Shown: in pieces, positions 1 to 12,034 of the stretch
How the letters are laid out: every line of letters begins with the position of its first letter
Position numbering within the stretch: position 1 is the first letter of the stretch
Source: Blastomyces gilchristii SLH14081
Lineage: Eukaryota; Ascomycota; Eurotiomycetes; Onygenales; Ajellomycetaceae
Assembly: GCF_000003855.2 (NCBI RefSeq)
Contig: NW_003101655.1
Coordinates: 186,001-250,000, forward strand
Direction of reading: 5' to 3'
Length of the DNA stretch: 64,000 bases
Notes under the pieces: model-generated
Told to the model about the DNA's origin: nothing
Database searches by the model: none
Seen by the model: the letters and a program-made list of their open reading frames with translations, nothing else
Program-made: the position numbers and the translations under genes

Positions 1-653
1 CTGTGATAATCACAGTTTCTGTAAATCTTCTTCAGATTTCAGAGAGATCTTATAATTCAAAGATAACTTTTATAAGTCTCTCAGCTCTCAGGTCTGAGTT
101 CTCATATTCTGCTTATTATAAGAGCAGATTCTCAGTTTTCACTATTCAGTCTATTTACTCTGTGAGCTTTAAAAACACTACAGTGACCTGAAATTCTGAG
201 TTCATCAATACTTTTCATACTTGTAGAGTAGTAGTATCACAGTGTAATCTCTCTCTGTAAGTAAGTATTTTCATTGAGAAAGTAACAGATTCAGATGTCA
301 GCTTTAAGATTCTTAAAAAGACTGTTGCTGACTCTGTCTATAACTTCTCAAATTTCTGTTTTAATTTATCTGAATAGTTTACACAGAGATGTTCTGATTT
401 AGAACAGATAAAGCAGAGACTCTTTTTCTTAGTCTCTCTATTATACACTCTATTTACAAAAGCTTATGAAGCTCTCTCTCTCTGCTTAACAGTCAGATGT
501 GAATCTCTCTATATTTTATCATCTTTTTCTGATAAATCTGTTCTCTGTTATTCTGACTCTTGTAGAGCTGATTAGTGATTTACTCTCTGTAAATCTATGA
601 CTCTCACAATGATCTATAAGTAATGAATAAGAGTCATCAGTTTCTTCAGAATC

Positions 654-1746
654 AAGAGCTTAGAGTGGCCCGGTGGCGTAGTGGTTAACTACACTATCAT
701 GGAGCCTTAATTAGCGGCCTTCCCCCCGGGGAATGAATGCTAAGAGAGGGCAGGTTCGAACTCTGTGAGAGTCATCTTAATCACAGCTTTCACTGTTAAG
801 TTATAAAACAGTACTGAGGGCCCCCGGGTGCACTATAGTGAATCATTGTCAAGCTTAAGATATTCATTCCAGAGATTCCCAGATGCTAATTCTCACTGAT
901 CTTAGAATTAACAGCCTCTCAGATGCTTCAAGTTAGATCAGTACTAGAGTGATTGAGGTCTAGAATGCCTACAGAATAGTAAATCATTATCAAGCTTAAC
1001 TGGCCAGATCTCATCTTCCTCACTCTAGACATTCACTTCTGAGGAATGAGATTTAAAAACTATTCAATTAAAACACCCTGAGCCTAGTAAGAATCTAGAT
1101 GAGACAAGGCCTAGATATTTTTAATAGGTGATTAGTGCAAGCAAGACTGTGACAGTCAATTGATAGACTGAAATACTGAGATTGACAGCTGAAAGATTAG
1201 AGACTTAACTAGAATTGAGTAGCTCTGATGTTATTCTTAGTGAGAATCTCACTTATAAGTAAGCTAGTTACAGAAGCTAGCTGAGTGATGACTCTTTAGA
1301 GGAAATGATAATCTCTGAAGCAGGCCTGAGAGGACAGAGGCGGCGGTCAGTTATATAGAGTGTTAAAATATGTATATAGCTTAAGATATAAACTGCAGAG
1401 ATCTTGTTCTGTAGCTCTTATTACTGTACTTGTTTCTTTCTGTTCTTTTCTATCTATCTATTTAATGTGTCTATCTTTAAGACTATATTCTCTTTTCCTT
1501 TGTCATGATATTTTCAAATAATTTCAAAGTATTAATAGGTGTTGAAATACTGTAATTTGTAAACAGTTTTTATATTCTGAGCTGGAATTTTCTGATTTTA
1601 TATATCTGAAATTGATAAGTGTATAATAGTTGACTCTATAGATATAGGAAAAACCCTGAGAACTAAAGATTCTCAGATAGATGTCATAGTCTCTGACTGC
1701 ATACATTTATAATTGAAGAATAATAATAATAATAAGAGCTTAGAGT
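654..1746 (+). mobile_element. SINE1: tRNA-headed element with LINE-derived 3' tail, flanked by 13-bp TSD
   Basis: The insert body is 667-1733, flanked by the 13-bp repeat AAGAGCTTAGAGT at 654-666 and 1734-1746. The homologous empty site in GypA copy 2, near 22590, lacks the insert. The 5' end (from 667) is tRNA-like with internal Pol III boxes. From about 1420 to 1733 the sequence is nearly identical to the 3' end of the LINE at 39455-39790, ending in the same (AAT)n run. In between lie about 600 bp with no match that I recognise. This is the structure of a SINE mobilised by a partner LINE through a shared tail. At about 1.07 kb it is long for a SINE, so a chimera made by template switching is an alternative. 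It encodes no protein. Confidence 0.85.
674..763 (+). promoter_or_regulatory. Pol III internal promoter (A and B boxes) of SINE1
   Basis: The A box TGGCGTAGTGG is at 674-684 and the B box GGTTCGAACTC at 753-763. Spacing is about 70 bp, within the tRNA-like range. The CpG in the B box is still intact although the surrounding DNA is heavily mutated. The tRNA cloverleaf does not close properly and no acceptor 3' end follows, so this is a tRNA-derived promoter and not a tRNA gene. Confidence 0.7.
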
Positions 1747-2481
1747 CTTACTTAATAAGCTTCTTCTGCATGTCTTTATTTAGTCTCTTCATAAATATCA
1801 TTATTCAGATCTTATTTCAGAGTTCTGTTTTCACAGATCTCAATTCATACTATAATTTCATGAAGTGTCATGAGTAGTCTTTATCAGATTTCTCATCTCT
1901 TTTTCTAATATTGATGATTACAGCTCAGATATTCTCTGTCTAGCTCACAGAGTCTCTTAACTTATTCTCTAGATAGATCTTGAGAACAGATCAGTGAGAT
2001 CTCTTGCAATCATTCTCTAGATAATTCAGTCAGTTCTTGACTTCAGTGTAGTAGAGATCTGTTATTATATAGATAACAGCTTCTTCATCTTTCATGTTAC
2101 ACAGTCAGACTTGTGAGTTAATTTCAAATACAAACTTGTAAAAGCTTTTATAGATTGTGATTCAGTAAGTGACCTTAAGTAATTACAGCTTGAGAAAGTT
2201 TCTTTTCAGTTTGTGAGTATCTCTGAAGATTATGTCTAGAGACTCAGTTTGAGAGTGCTTACAGACAGTAAGTATTTCTTGTAGAAAAATAGCTTAATCT
2301 TATAAGAGATGCTCAAGAATGTTCTTTACTAAGATTGATTTATTCATGAGTTCAGAGAGTTTCTCTATCACAGATGCAGAGAATGATATTCTGTGAGTAA
2401 TTAATAAGTTCTCTGAGACTTCTTTCATAAGAGTTATTCATGATTTGAGTGGCTGCTTCTGAGTGTCTGCAGTAGGGTTCA

Positions 2482-2789
2482 TATAAGAGGCCTACGCCGA
2501 ATAGATCGGTATTATATTGATAGGTCTTATATAACAAAGAGAAAAATGTTAGAGAAGGAACGAAAGAGAAAGTGTGAGAATCAGTGATTGAGATGAATAT
2601 TTATACACATATGTGGTGATGTACGCGGTGGAGCTTCGGGGCGGAAGAATCTATATGCATTCATAGCAGCCGAGGATCAGTGATTGAGAATGACTGAGAA
2701 TCAGAGTGTACACATTCAAGAATGAGGTGAAAGAATCTATGAAGTGTAACAGAATAGTCTATATAATTGATCAGATGCAGCTCATCACA
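2482..2789 (-). repeat. GypB copy 1, 3' LTR
   Basis: This 308-bp LTR is related throughout to 8267-8574, 43598-43921, 48692-48996 and 54069-54373. On the minus strand it ends in CTTATA where other copies have CTTACA, a G-to-A change seen here on the plus strand as TATAAG. CpGs survive in patches at about 2494-2508 and 2619-2645. They are lost near 2773-2785, where its partner LTR keeps them. Confidence 0.93.
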
Positions 2790-2879
2790 TTAATCTCTCT
2801 CTTTCAGAAGCAGTTCTCATTGATCAAGAGCTGCTGTTTTGAATAACACAGAACTCAGAGTTCAGGTTAGTTGATTAAA

Positions 2880-5800
2880 GTTAATTCATTTCACAAGATA
2901 TTGCTGGCTGCAGCTGTGAGATCTCTCATCAAGAATATTCTCAATCTCTCACTCAAGCTCATTATCTTCTTCTATAATGTCTGACAGCTGTCAGTTGAAA
3001 GTCAGTTGAGAAGAGAACAGATCAGTGACAGCACAGTAGAGAAAGCTTGTATGAAAGATATTATGAATCTCTGATAATGTGTCAAGATGATAGTTATAAC
3101 TATCTAGAACTTCTATCACTTTATACTTGATATGATAGTAATTCAGTGTACAAGATGAATATGTGATTCATATATTCTTAAGATTTAATTATATCAGATC
3201 TTCTATTTTATATTGTTTAGTGAGATCTTGATAAATATTGATTTAATCTTCTTAATTCTGTTTAGCACTTATCATGAAGGTCTCTACTCAATTATAAGTG
3301 TCTTGAAGTTTCATTACTATATTATCAGCAATCTGAATCAGACTGCAGAGATTTGATGTGAAATATATAATCTCTAGAAAATTCAGTACTTTCATGTAAT
3401 ATTCATGTATGAGAAAGAATGAGCTTACATCTGTTAAAACAGTATCTCAATTATTGATAGCAATCTCTGCATGTAGAAGAAGATTATATCAATCATCTTA
3501 TAAATAGTTACAGAACTTATAAAGATAATTCTTCATAGTCTGAATTATCTATTCTGATGCATTATCACCCTCAGAATGACAGATAGTTAACAGACAGTGT
3601 ATAATCTTGAGAACTTGACAGATTCTTGTTCAGAGAGTACTCATGAATTGACAATCTTAATCTGATACTATAGATCTCAGTAATTCATATATCTGATAGA
3701 ATGAGCTCTGTAGAAAAGCTTCAGTGACTTGTTCAGTATTCATTTTATTACAAGATTTCAATATTATATCTTTACTCAATTAATTCATAATGATCGGAAT
3801 GTTTCTATAATTCTTATTCTTAGATAGATTAATAGCAAAGTGAATTACTACATCTTATCAGATTCTATCAGAGATATTGAGTGATTTCAGTAGATCTTTT
3901 CTACAGTTCTTTCATAAGATAACAGAAGAACAGTAGTTACAGTTTCAGATAAAGTGTCTGATGCTATTTAATATCTCAGATTAATAGAACTCTCAAGAGA
4001 TCATTCTATACAGTTGTTTATAACCTGAATAATCAGTTATATGTGAGTCATGCATCTCTTACATTATTCAAGTGTGTAAGGATTTAGAGTGAGAGACTCA
4101 GTATTATTCATGAAATTATAGAGTATTATTATCATTAATTAAATATTCTGAGATGTCAGTTCTTATATATAGTTCTAGAGAAAATTGAGATGCTTCTTAT
4201 TATACTGCTTCAGTGAGTGTTTAGAGAAGTTCATTAATTTGAGCTGCTGTATATCATAGCTCATCTAATATAGGTTTGAGAGAAGTTGAGATATCAGTGA
4301 CAGTTCTAATCAGAGAAGTATATATAGTGTCATAAGCTGTTTCATCTTGATCAACTAGTATCTTCAGATTCAAGAGCTGATACTCTCAGTTCATTCAGTA
4401 AGTATCTGTTACATTGAATGATATATCTTACTCTTGTTATAAGAGAGCATCTGTCATTGAGTTCTGACTGTCAGAATGATAGTGTATTATAAAATGAAAG
4501 CAGCTTAAGAACTCAGATTATCATATCTGTTGTTCAGTGAGTTTATAGATAGTTATGAAGTATTTGAGATTCTTATAATCAATGATTATCTCAAATTTGA
4601 AGACACTTCAGAGTTCAGAGTCTTATTCTTCTAAATAGTGTATAATTGTGAGAAGTTCCTTGTCATAGATCTTATAATTGTATTCAGTAGAACTTAGTTT
4701 CTTAGACATGAAGATGCATGATTGTAAGACATCTTTCTCATCATATTGTAATATAGCTTCTTCTATGACATAGTCAGAGAAATCAGCTTTAATAACTGTC
4801 TTATAATCAGAATTGAATATTATCAGCAGAGAAGTATTAATGAATATCTTCTTTATCTGTGTAAATACAGCTTCAGTATTCACTGATTATTGAAATACTG
4901 AGTCTTTCTTAGTAAGTTCTGTAAGTGATCTTACAATATCTGAGAAGTTTTGTATAAATTACTGATAGAAGTTAGTGAATTCAATAAAGCTTCATACATC
5001 TTTCATGATATATAAAGCTTCTCATTCAAGAATGACAGAGACCTTCTCAGAATTTATTCAAATTCTCTTATCAGCTTCTATGATGAAATCTAAATATTTA
5101 GTACTCTTAACTTCAAAATCACACTTGTCAATATCAATTAATAGTTCTGTTTCTCATAGTTGTTATAATACTCTTTGCACATACTCTTGATATTCTTTTC
5201 TGAATTCATTAGTGAAGATGAGAATGTCATCTAGATAAGTAGATACAAACTTATTAAGAAAATCTCAGAGTGCTCAGTTGATATACTTCTGAAATATACT
5301 GAGAATGTTAGTCAGTTCAAAGAGTGTGACTACTCATTCAAAGAGATTATAACATGTTTAAAATACTGTAAGTCACTCATCTCCTTCAGCAATGCAGATC
5401 TTATGAAACATAGTGATAATATCTAACTTTGTAAATTATTGAGCTTGTCTGATATAGGCTAGAGTTTCATTGATAAGAGATAAAGAATAACAGTTCTTCT
5501 TTGTTAATCTGTTCAATTCTTGATAATTCACACAGAACTGAAGTTCTTTATCTGATTTCTTTGTAAAGAGAATAGAGACTGCAGTAAAAGAGTTACTAAT
5601 ATATATGAATTCTTTATTCAACAGATCATTGCGTGTCTTTCAAAGAAGAAGAAGTTCATCTCAGAATATATTATAAAGAGAGTCTTATAATAATTCAGAG
5701 TTCTTATCATTTCTCTGTTTCAACTTGATACTGTGATTCACTTCTGAACCTCATAAGAGAGATAGATTTGTACCATTATTATCTTGTCAGAAGATATCTA

Positions 5801-6380
5801 GATATTCATAATATTATTGAGAGAGTTTCATACAAGAATCTGTTATTATAACACAGAATAACTTTTCTAGAGTCTTTTTAATATTGATCAGACTGATGAA
5901 ATAGATTGACACATGATTCTGCTATCAGTGATCTTATTAGTGACTCTGTCAGCAGTTTTGATAACAACTTCTTTTTCAGAGTATTTTATAAGTGTTGATA
6001 GAGATCTGTGTAATATTCATAGTCTTGTGAATATCATCTTTATGAATTCTATCATTATTAGAGAATATCAAGCTTCTGTTGTAAGCACTTAACAAGATGT
6101 CTTATTCAGATAGTTAGACAAGTTCTAACATAAGATTATAATCAAGATTATCAACTTCATATGTGTAGACATCTTCATATTGATATTCTCTCATATCTAT
6201 GTTTAGTTTCATTATATAACAGATATAAACATCTTTTGAGTCATCAAATTCTGTAAGAAGTTGAGGTTTTAATAAGAGAATATGCTGAAGATTATAATAT
6301 CTTACAACTGAAGATTTTATCATTGTATAGTGACATAGATTACTGTCTATCATGGCTTTCATATTATACATATTATTAAT
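2880..6380 (-). pseudogene. GypB copy 1 pol: protease-RT-RNase H-integrase-chromodomain, degenerate
   Basis: Minus-strand fragments resemble the gypsy polyprotein in order. A protease-like segment at 6114-6371 contains AMIDSN, where the family has DSG, so glycine is lost. RT at about 4900-5640 contains LQFCVNYQELN and an intact catalytic YLDD at 5226-5237. RNase H at 4623-4883 has the KADFSDYVI and YDKELL motifs. Integrase covers about 3100-4300 and is heavily broken. A chromodomain near 2880-3000 reads ELEWEIENIL-like and then QYLVKW, with the first Trp now a stop. Frameshifts and TGA, TAA and TAG stops prevent expression. The chromodomain places it among chromoviruses, whose integrases can bind heterochromatin marks (family knowledge). 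Confidence 0.85.
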
Positions 6381-8266
6381 TATAGTAGATACAAGAATTG
6401 TATTTATTGTTATTTTCTCTTCAAATTATTATTATCTGATCTCTTCAAGCTTCTGTTTACAAATTTGAACAGAAGCTAATCTTTTCCCTGTTTTATTGAA
6501 GCATTCTTATAGTTAGCTTCTGAATCTTTCTTCACTGTAATATAATTGATACAGACAGGTACTGATTCATTCTTTGAATTAGAAGACACTGATCTTTCTC
6601 TCAATTAAGAAGATACTGATCTTTTTCTTAAGTGTGAAGACACATAGATTATTCAGCAGTTGAAAGTAATATGTTCTAATTGATTACAGTTGATACATAC
6701 TTCATATTGATATCAATCAGCAACTTTCTTAAGAGTGATTTCAGAGACTCAGAAACCTGTGCCCCGGTGGCCGAATGATTAATGCGGCCACCCGGTAGCA
6801 CCTTGGCGTGGGAAACCAGGGCGTGTGGGTTTGAAACCGCAGGGGATACATTAAATCCAGAACCCAAGCACCTCAGGTTCCTAATAAATACAGAGGTGTA
6901 CAAATCGCTCCAATAAAATTGCTCTATGTTCCTGGGCTGGGAAGTTATTATCGCATGTATTTAATTGTCACTCCTTTGTATTTCCTATGTTCTTGTTATC
7001 TTGGCGTGGTCTCAACACCTGTATTTCCTCCTGTATAATCAACACTTGGCCTGTATTTAACATCACGCAAGGACTCATCATAAGCTCCGCTTGCATATGA
7101 GTATAATGAAAGAATAATAATAATAATAATAATAATAATAACTTAGAAACCTGTTCAAACAGTGTAAACTCTTGCTTATGTATAGACATTTAAATCTATT
7201 CAGTTCATGATATCTGCATCATTGCTGTTCTTCAGTATGAGTGTATAAGTGACTGAAGTGTAATATCTTCTATCACTATTCTGTATACTCTTGAGCTTGA
7301 TAAGATGATTGTTCAATGTCTGAAGCTGTGTGCAGAAATCTTCATAAGTCTGATCTTCATCTACACTTATAAGAGCCTGTAAGAGTTCAAAAGTTAATGT
7401 CTTCTTGAGCATACTAATCTTCATTTAATTCTTTCAAGATTGATCACCTGCTTCTAGAATCTTGATGTCAAAGTCAGGAATAAATATTGTAAGAGAAGTG
7501 TTTCTCTGTCAGATGCTCTGTAATTAATCTAACTCTTTCTGTTATATAGCAGTGTCTCAGAACAGAATATTAAGATATTTGATAATATTATCAGATATTT
7601 ATAATGCTGATTTACATGCTTTCATTTATGAATGAAACTTCTGTTTCATATAATTCTTTAATTATTCATTGATATATCAATCTTGATTGATTAATGAACT
7701 GATAGCATCTTCATCTATACTCAGTTTCATGAGTATTTTCATTCTTTATAATGAGTAGAGAGTGAGATCAGAAGTATTAAAATATATAAGAGTATTTAAG
7801 TATTCTTTCAGTGCTTTTATATTTGATTCTATAAATGTTGAAATTGCATGAGTTTCTTATTATAATAATTGTTAAATCTCTTTATATTGATATTGTTGAG
7901 TTGCATGCATATCAGCTATTTATTGTTATTATAATTTCAACATTGCTTAAAGCCACTGTGACATCATATCTATGCTCATGTTTGAGAGTTTCATATTATT
8001 GTTAGACATGATTATATCAATTATTGAATATGTAATTATATGAATATCTCATATATCTGAGTGTCAGAACTCTCAGATCTTTTACTAATATTCTCTTTGT
8101 AAGATCTTATTGTGAGATCAGAGTAACTGATGAGCAAGCTTCTATCTGAAGACTCAGTATTCACTTAACTGTTTTGACTGTTTCTCTATTTCTTATATGT
8201 TGTTATACATTCAGATATCTCAGTGAGTAATTGTTTCTAATAAGAAGATAATGAATGTTTTTCTAG
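6381..8266 (-). pseudogene. GypB copy 1 gag, degenerate, with intact CCHC zinc knuckle
   Basis: This region lies between the 5' LTR and the protease and is split by SINE2 at 6761-7141. A CCHC knuckle, CINCNQLEHITFNC, is readable on the minus strand at about 6656-6697 with all four metal ligands present. Upstream, 7200-7424 keeps an open 74-codon stretch (MKISMLKKTLTFELLQ...) typical of gag helices. The rest is frame-broken. It would have packaged element RNA into virus-like particles. No intact start-to-stop frame remains. Confidence 0.75.
6748..7154 (+). mobile_element. SINE2: young tRNA-derived SINE with (AAT)n tail and 13-bp TSD
   Basis: The body is 6761-7141, flanked by CTCAGAAACCTGT (6748-6760) and CTTAGAAACCTGT (7142-7154), which differ by one transition. 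GypB copy 3 near 52860 has the empty site. The head begins GCCCCGGTGGCC and carries an A box at 6768-6778 and a B box, GGTTTGAAACC, at 6828-6838. The tail is (AAT)n at about 7112-7140, the same tail type as the LINE. The sequence keeps many CpG and CpC dinucleotides although its host element is mutated, so it probably arrived after, or escaped, the decay. Its head is unlike that of SINE1. Confidence 0.87.
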
Positions 8267-8574
8267 TATAAGAGACCTACACTGAATAGATTAGTATTAT
8301 ATTGATAGATCTTATATAACAAAGAGAAAAATGTTAGAGAAGAAAAGAAAGAGAAAGTGTGAGAATTAGTAATTGAGATGAATATTTATACACATATGTG
8401 ATAATGTATGCAGTGAAGCTTCAGGGCTGAAGAATCTATACGCGTTCGTGGCGGCTGAGGATCAGCGATTGAGAATGGCCGAGAATCGGAGTGTACACAT
8501 TCGAGAATGGGGCGGAAGAATCTATGGAGTGTAATGAAATAGTCTATATGATTGATCGGGCGCAGCCCGCCACA
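8267..8574 (-). repeat. GypB copy 1, 5' LTR
   Basis: This is the 308-bp partner of 2482-2789. Its right third (about 8439-8574) keeps dense CpG and CpC, ending in GGGCGCAGCCCGCCACA, whereas the left two thirds are mutated. The TSD GTTCA follows directly. Confidence 0.93.
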
Positions 8575-8651
8575 GTTCACAGGGGTTGAAGCATACAAGT
8601 TTCTAGTTCTTTCAGTCATAACAGGTGGTTGCTGACTGACTGAGCTCGAAA

Positions 8652-8909
8652 TGTAAGAATAAGTGCTTACAGATGATTATTCAGGTGTTTACAGCTTGAT
8701 ATAATATATACTGTTAACTACTAGAAGTATTCACAGTAGAAAGATAAAATGTAGAGATTAAATGTATAATAGCATTCAAGCTATGTTGTGAATAGTATTC
8801 ATGAACTTCAGTCTATATAGTTATGTGTAGTCAAGGGCTGCTAACTCTATTGATTACATAAGAGATAGAAATAGAGGTAAAGAATCTGCAAGAAGTGGAA
8901 TTTCTTACA
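8652..8909 (-). repeat. GypA copy 1, 5' LTR
   Basis: This 258-bp LTR starts TGTAAGAA and ends TTCTTACA, perfect 8-bp terminal inverted repeats. It is the same length as, and homologous to, 16412-16669 and 23404-23661. It marks the junction between GypA copy 1 and the GypO fragment. Confidence 0.93.
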
Positions 8910-11720
8910 GATTACAAAAGTCTCATCTATCTATAATTAATAATGAAACCTTTCAAACATTTAATACATTGAATCTCAGAGTTTCAAGTGTACAATCTTT
9001 ATATTAAATACTGAAAGAGATTAGATACTGTAATATCTGATACAATTAATTACAGATCTGATTTCATAAGTGAGAGTTCTGTGAATCAGACATAAGAAAA
9101 GTTTGTATTAAATACACTGAGAGAATGCAAGGAATCAGAATAAGTAAATATAATAATCTCTTATCTGAAGAACAGTAAGATGTCAGATAATAAGCATCTT
9201 ATAAAAGTAGTAGAAGAGATACTTTTAAACTTCAAGCTAAGAAAAGTAAAAAACAATATTATACTTTATTATAATCTAGAATATATAGAAGCTTTCTATC
9301 TGAAACATTCATTTAGACACAACTTAGTGACTCACATGCACAAGGAATTCAATCACTTAGAAAGCACTGAACTTATAAGAGTACTTAAATCAAGAGTATA
9401 CTGATCAAGCATGACTGAGAATATTCAGATATATACTCATGAGGGCCTGAATTATCAGATTGCAAAAGAATCTAAGAAAGAATTAGAATATGAGAAAGTG
9501 CAACATCAGATAAAATATATAATATAATCATTTAAATAATGAGAAGTGAATCTCATAGACATATTATTATAAATATCAAATGAAAATTGTTGAATAATCA
9601 CTGCTATTAACTATACTACTGACTGATCAGTTGTGAAAGCAGTTTCAGAGATAATAGAGAAGATAATAATAAAGTTTCTACATGATAAGATCTATGTTAA
9701 CTATGAAATACTGCATGAGATTCTAACTGATAATGATGTGAATCTTATAGAAGAAGTGATAAGATATTTCATGAGCCAGTTATAGATAAGATATTGTAGA
9801 ACAATACTATATCACTCATAGATAAATAGAAAGATAAAACACTTGAATGAAATTCTGGACAATATGCTGATGAAATATCTAGTGAGCAAGCCTATAAGAT
9901 TATAAGATGAATATCTCAGTCAGGTATTATTAGCCACATGAATTCAGCAGTATACAGTCTCTAAGTGTTTATTATTTTATCTGTGGTGTGAATTGCATCT
10001 GCACATCTCAGAGAATGCTTTGAGAAAGATGAGAGAGAAAACAGTGATTGTGAATACAGCAGAAACAGCAGTTGCAGACACAGCAGTCACAGACATAGAA
10101 TCAAGATTGAAAGAGATCAGTTATGCACATATAAAAGCTAATGAGTTACTCCTGAACTGAGTAATTCAATTAAAAAGAATATAAGACTCACTAGTTAAGA
10201 AATTGAGTCTCAAGATAAGAATATAAATTCTCATACACAATGAGAATTCTGAGAAGTTTCAATCTAGATAATTTAAGCTCTATAAAATACTCAAATCACA
10301 TTCTCTGAGAACATACACATTGAAAAAATCAGAGAGATGAGTCTTATACAACTTAATAAATGATTTATATCTTATAAAGATGAAGATATAAGATCTAAGT
10401 GAATTATAATTATCTACAGCACTATCATCAGTGTTGAAAAAGAAGAAGCTTATAATTGAAAAGTTTTATAAAGTAAGAGAAATCATAGACACTTATAAAT
10501 CAGATAATCTCACTTATTTCAATCTTTTTATAATTATAAGAAAAGAATGAGAAGTAATGAAGAAATCAGATGAACATCATACTTCAATAAGTGATAAGAC
10601 TATAGTCAGTTATATGATAACATGCTGCAGACAGTGAGTGTAATATAGTAAAGAGCAGTTTCAAAGTAGCAGACTTATACATGAATCAGATTACAGAAGA
10701 AAAAGAAATTCAGAGTTGAATTTAACTGTTTATATCAGTTCAATTATGAAGATAACAGAGAATAAAGCATCTGAAACATCTACAAATGCATGAGATTAAG
10801 TTATCTCAATCTCTGAGAACACTCAGAGATTAAGTAAGATTAGTTTTGATGAATCATTCACTGTAGTAGTCTGAGTGAGTGAAGAGAGACAGTATAATAT
10901 ATAAGACAGAATTATAAAAGATGAAAGTTGCTGAATCTAGTGACTGAACACTGTATTATATAGAGATTATATAAGAGTAATAACTAACAGACAAAGAAAA
11001 AGTATAAGAAAAGAGAAGAAATAATGAATTGATCATTAACTGTAAGAGTTAGCTGTAAAAGACAAATGTTATTATACATATCTCATTCATTTTCATATAT
11101 TACATGTTTAATCTATTCTCAATGCTATATCACCTGAAAAATACTAAAAACAAGGAAATTTCAAAACTCAAGATTTACAAGGAATTCAAGAGCTGCAAGC
11201 TGCTCTTATAATAATATCACATATATCTCTGATTTCTCTATCACTCTGTGTACAACATTAATATCATTTATTACAAGATTGACTGAAATACTAATATAGA
11301 AATGTGTATGTATATGTGTAGAAAAATTAAAGAAGAGCATGAGACTTACAAAATCAGAAGTCAGAGCAGAGAGAACAGAGATAGAAGAAATAAAAGAGAG
11401 AGAGAATACAGAACTGAATAAATAATAGCAGGAATTACTCAGAGCTGAACACTTATAATTCAGTGTGCATACAATCTTTCTCACAGAGAAGAAAGAGAAA
11501 GTGCTGAGAGAAGCTTAAGAGTAGAAGAGAATAGTCTTAGCAGTGTTATCATCTTCAATTAAAATGATCTCTGATGCTGAAGCAACTAAGAATCATTATT
11601 AGTATATGAAAACTGCAAAATCAGAGATAAGAACAGTTACTGAATGAACATCTGCTAATCTTAGAGTTATACACATAATTACAATATATACAACAAATAT
11701 ATCAGCATCTGCATTCATAT
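8910..11720 (+). mobile_element. GypO copy 1: 3' part of gypsy element (RNase H end, integrase, 3' ORF), no LTR
   Basis: This segment is collinear with 25195-27955 of GypO copy 2, with many transitions. It starts in the RNase H region, where GypA copy 1 was inserted. Integrase zinc-binding sequence is readable at 9180-9404 (THMHKEF...H), followed by a broken DDE core, and the 3' ORF region is at about 11000-11720. Near 11700 it lacks about 930 bp present in copy 2, then shares only about 30 bp (the ISASAFI-coding motif). Homology then stops, and no 3' LTR is seen. It is non-functional. Confidence 0.8.
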
Positions 11721-11970
11721 AAAATCCATGAAACCGCTTCACCACGAACTCGCTCGATTTTTTGAATAAGAACCCGCCGATAGATTCATCAAAAAGCCCT
11801 CGATCATACAAGCATTTTGACCCCATCGCCGACCGCATACCCCGTGTGGTGGTGGAGTTATCCAGCCTAATATGAACCAGACATTGTTTGAAACTCCTGT
11901 GTGGGATTATCCCCTGTTCTCCTCTATCACACCACAACCCCGGGCCAAATTGCCATATAAATTGTAAGGT
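11721..11970. other. GC-normal, little-mutated island of unknown origin
   Basis: About 240 bp keep CpG and CpC (CCACGAACTCGCTCG, GACCCCATCGCCGACCGC), in contrast to both sides. A minus-strand frame, 11599-11937, is open for 112 codons across the island, but its last third is GypO-derived sequence, so I do not call it a gene. I recognise no family. It could be a host-sequence scrap, a recently inserted element fragment, or an unmutated part of the GypO 3' end. Confidence 0.4.
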
Positions 11971-12034
11971 GAAAAGACCTAGTCATATACATCAATCTTC
12001 TCAATTTTGGAAGATTCTCAATCTGTAATTGTGA

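Larger units (their letters stand above)
2482..8574 (-). mobile_element. GypB copy 1: complete gypsy chromovirus with LTRs and TSD GTTCA
   Basis: Two 308-bp LTRs (2482-2789 and 8267-8574) bound a minus-strand element of 6.09 kb that includes a 0.38 kb SINE. The 5-bp TSD GTTCA lies at 2477-2481 and 8575-8579. The interrupted GypA sequence joins up across the site when compared with GypA copy 2 near 23330. Domains in coding order from the right end are gag with a zinc knuckle, protease, RT, RNase H, integrase and a C-terminal chromodomain. The reading frame is destroyed by many stops, mostly TGA. This is the best preserved of the GypB copies in domain content; the others are at 39792, 48692 and 58133. 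Confidence 0.93.
1..8909 (-). mobile_element. GypA copy 1: gypsy LTR retrotransposon, 5' half (interrupted, truncated by window start)
   Basis: Positions 1-2481 and 8575-8651 match the 5' internal part of the complete GypA copy at 16412-23661 (for example 1-650 aligns with about 21930-22590). The element ends at 8909 in a 258-bp LTR. It lies on the minus strand, so 8652-8909 is its 5' LTR and the rest runs off the left edge. What remains is gag-side sequence broken by many stops. Two later insertions split it: SINE1 at 667-1733 and GypB at 2482-8574. It was inserted into a GypO copy whose 3' part resumes at 8910. The other flank is outside the window, so its TSD cannot be checked. Confidence 0.85.

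Noticed and set aside
667..763. A genuine tRNA gene on the plus strand
   Set aside because: A and B boxes are present, but no acceptor stem closure or anticodon arm could be drawn, and it is the head of a 1.07-kb TSD-flanked insert.
6761..6850. A second tRNA gene
   Set aside because: Same reasoning: internal Pol III boxes at the head of a SINE with an (AAT)n tail and TSD.
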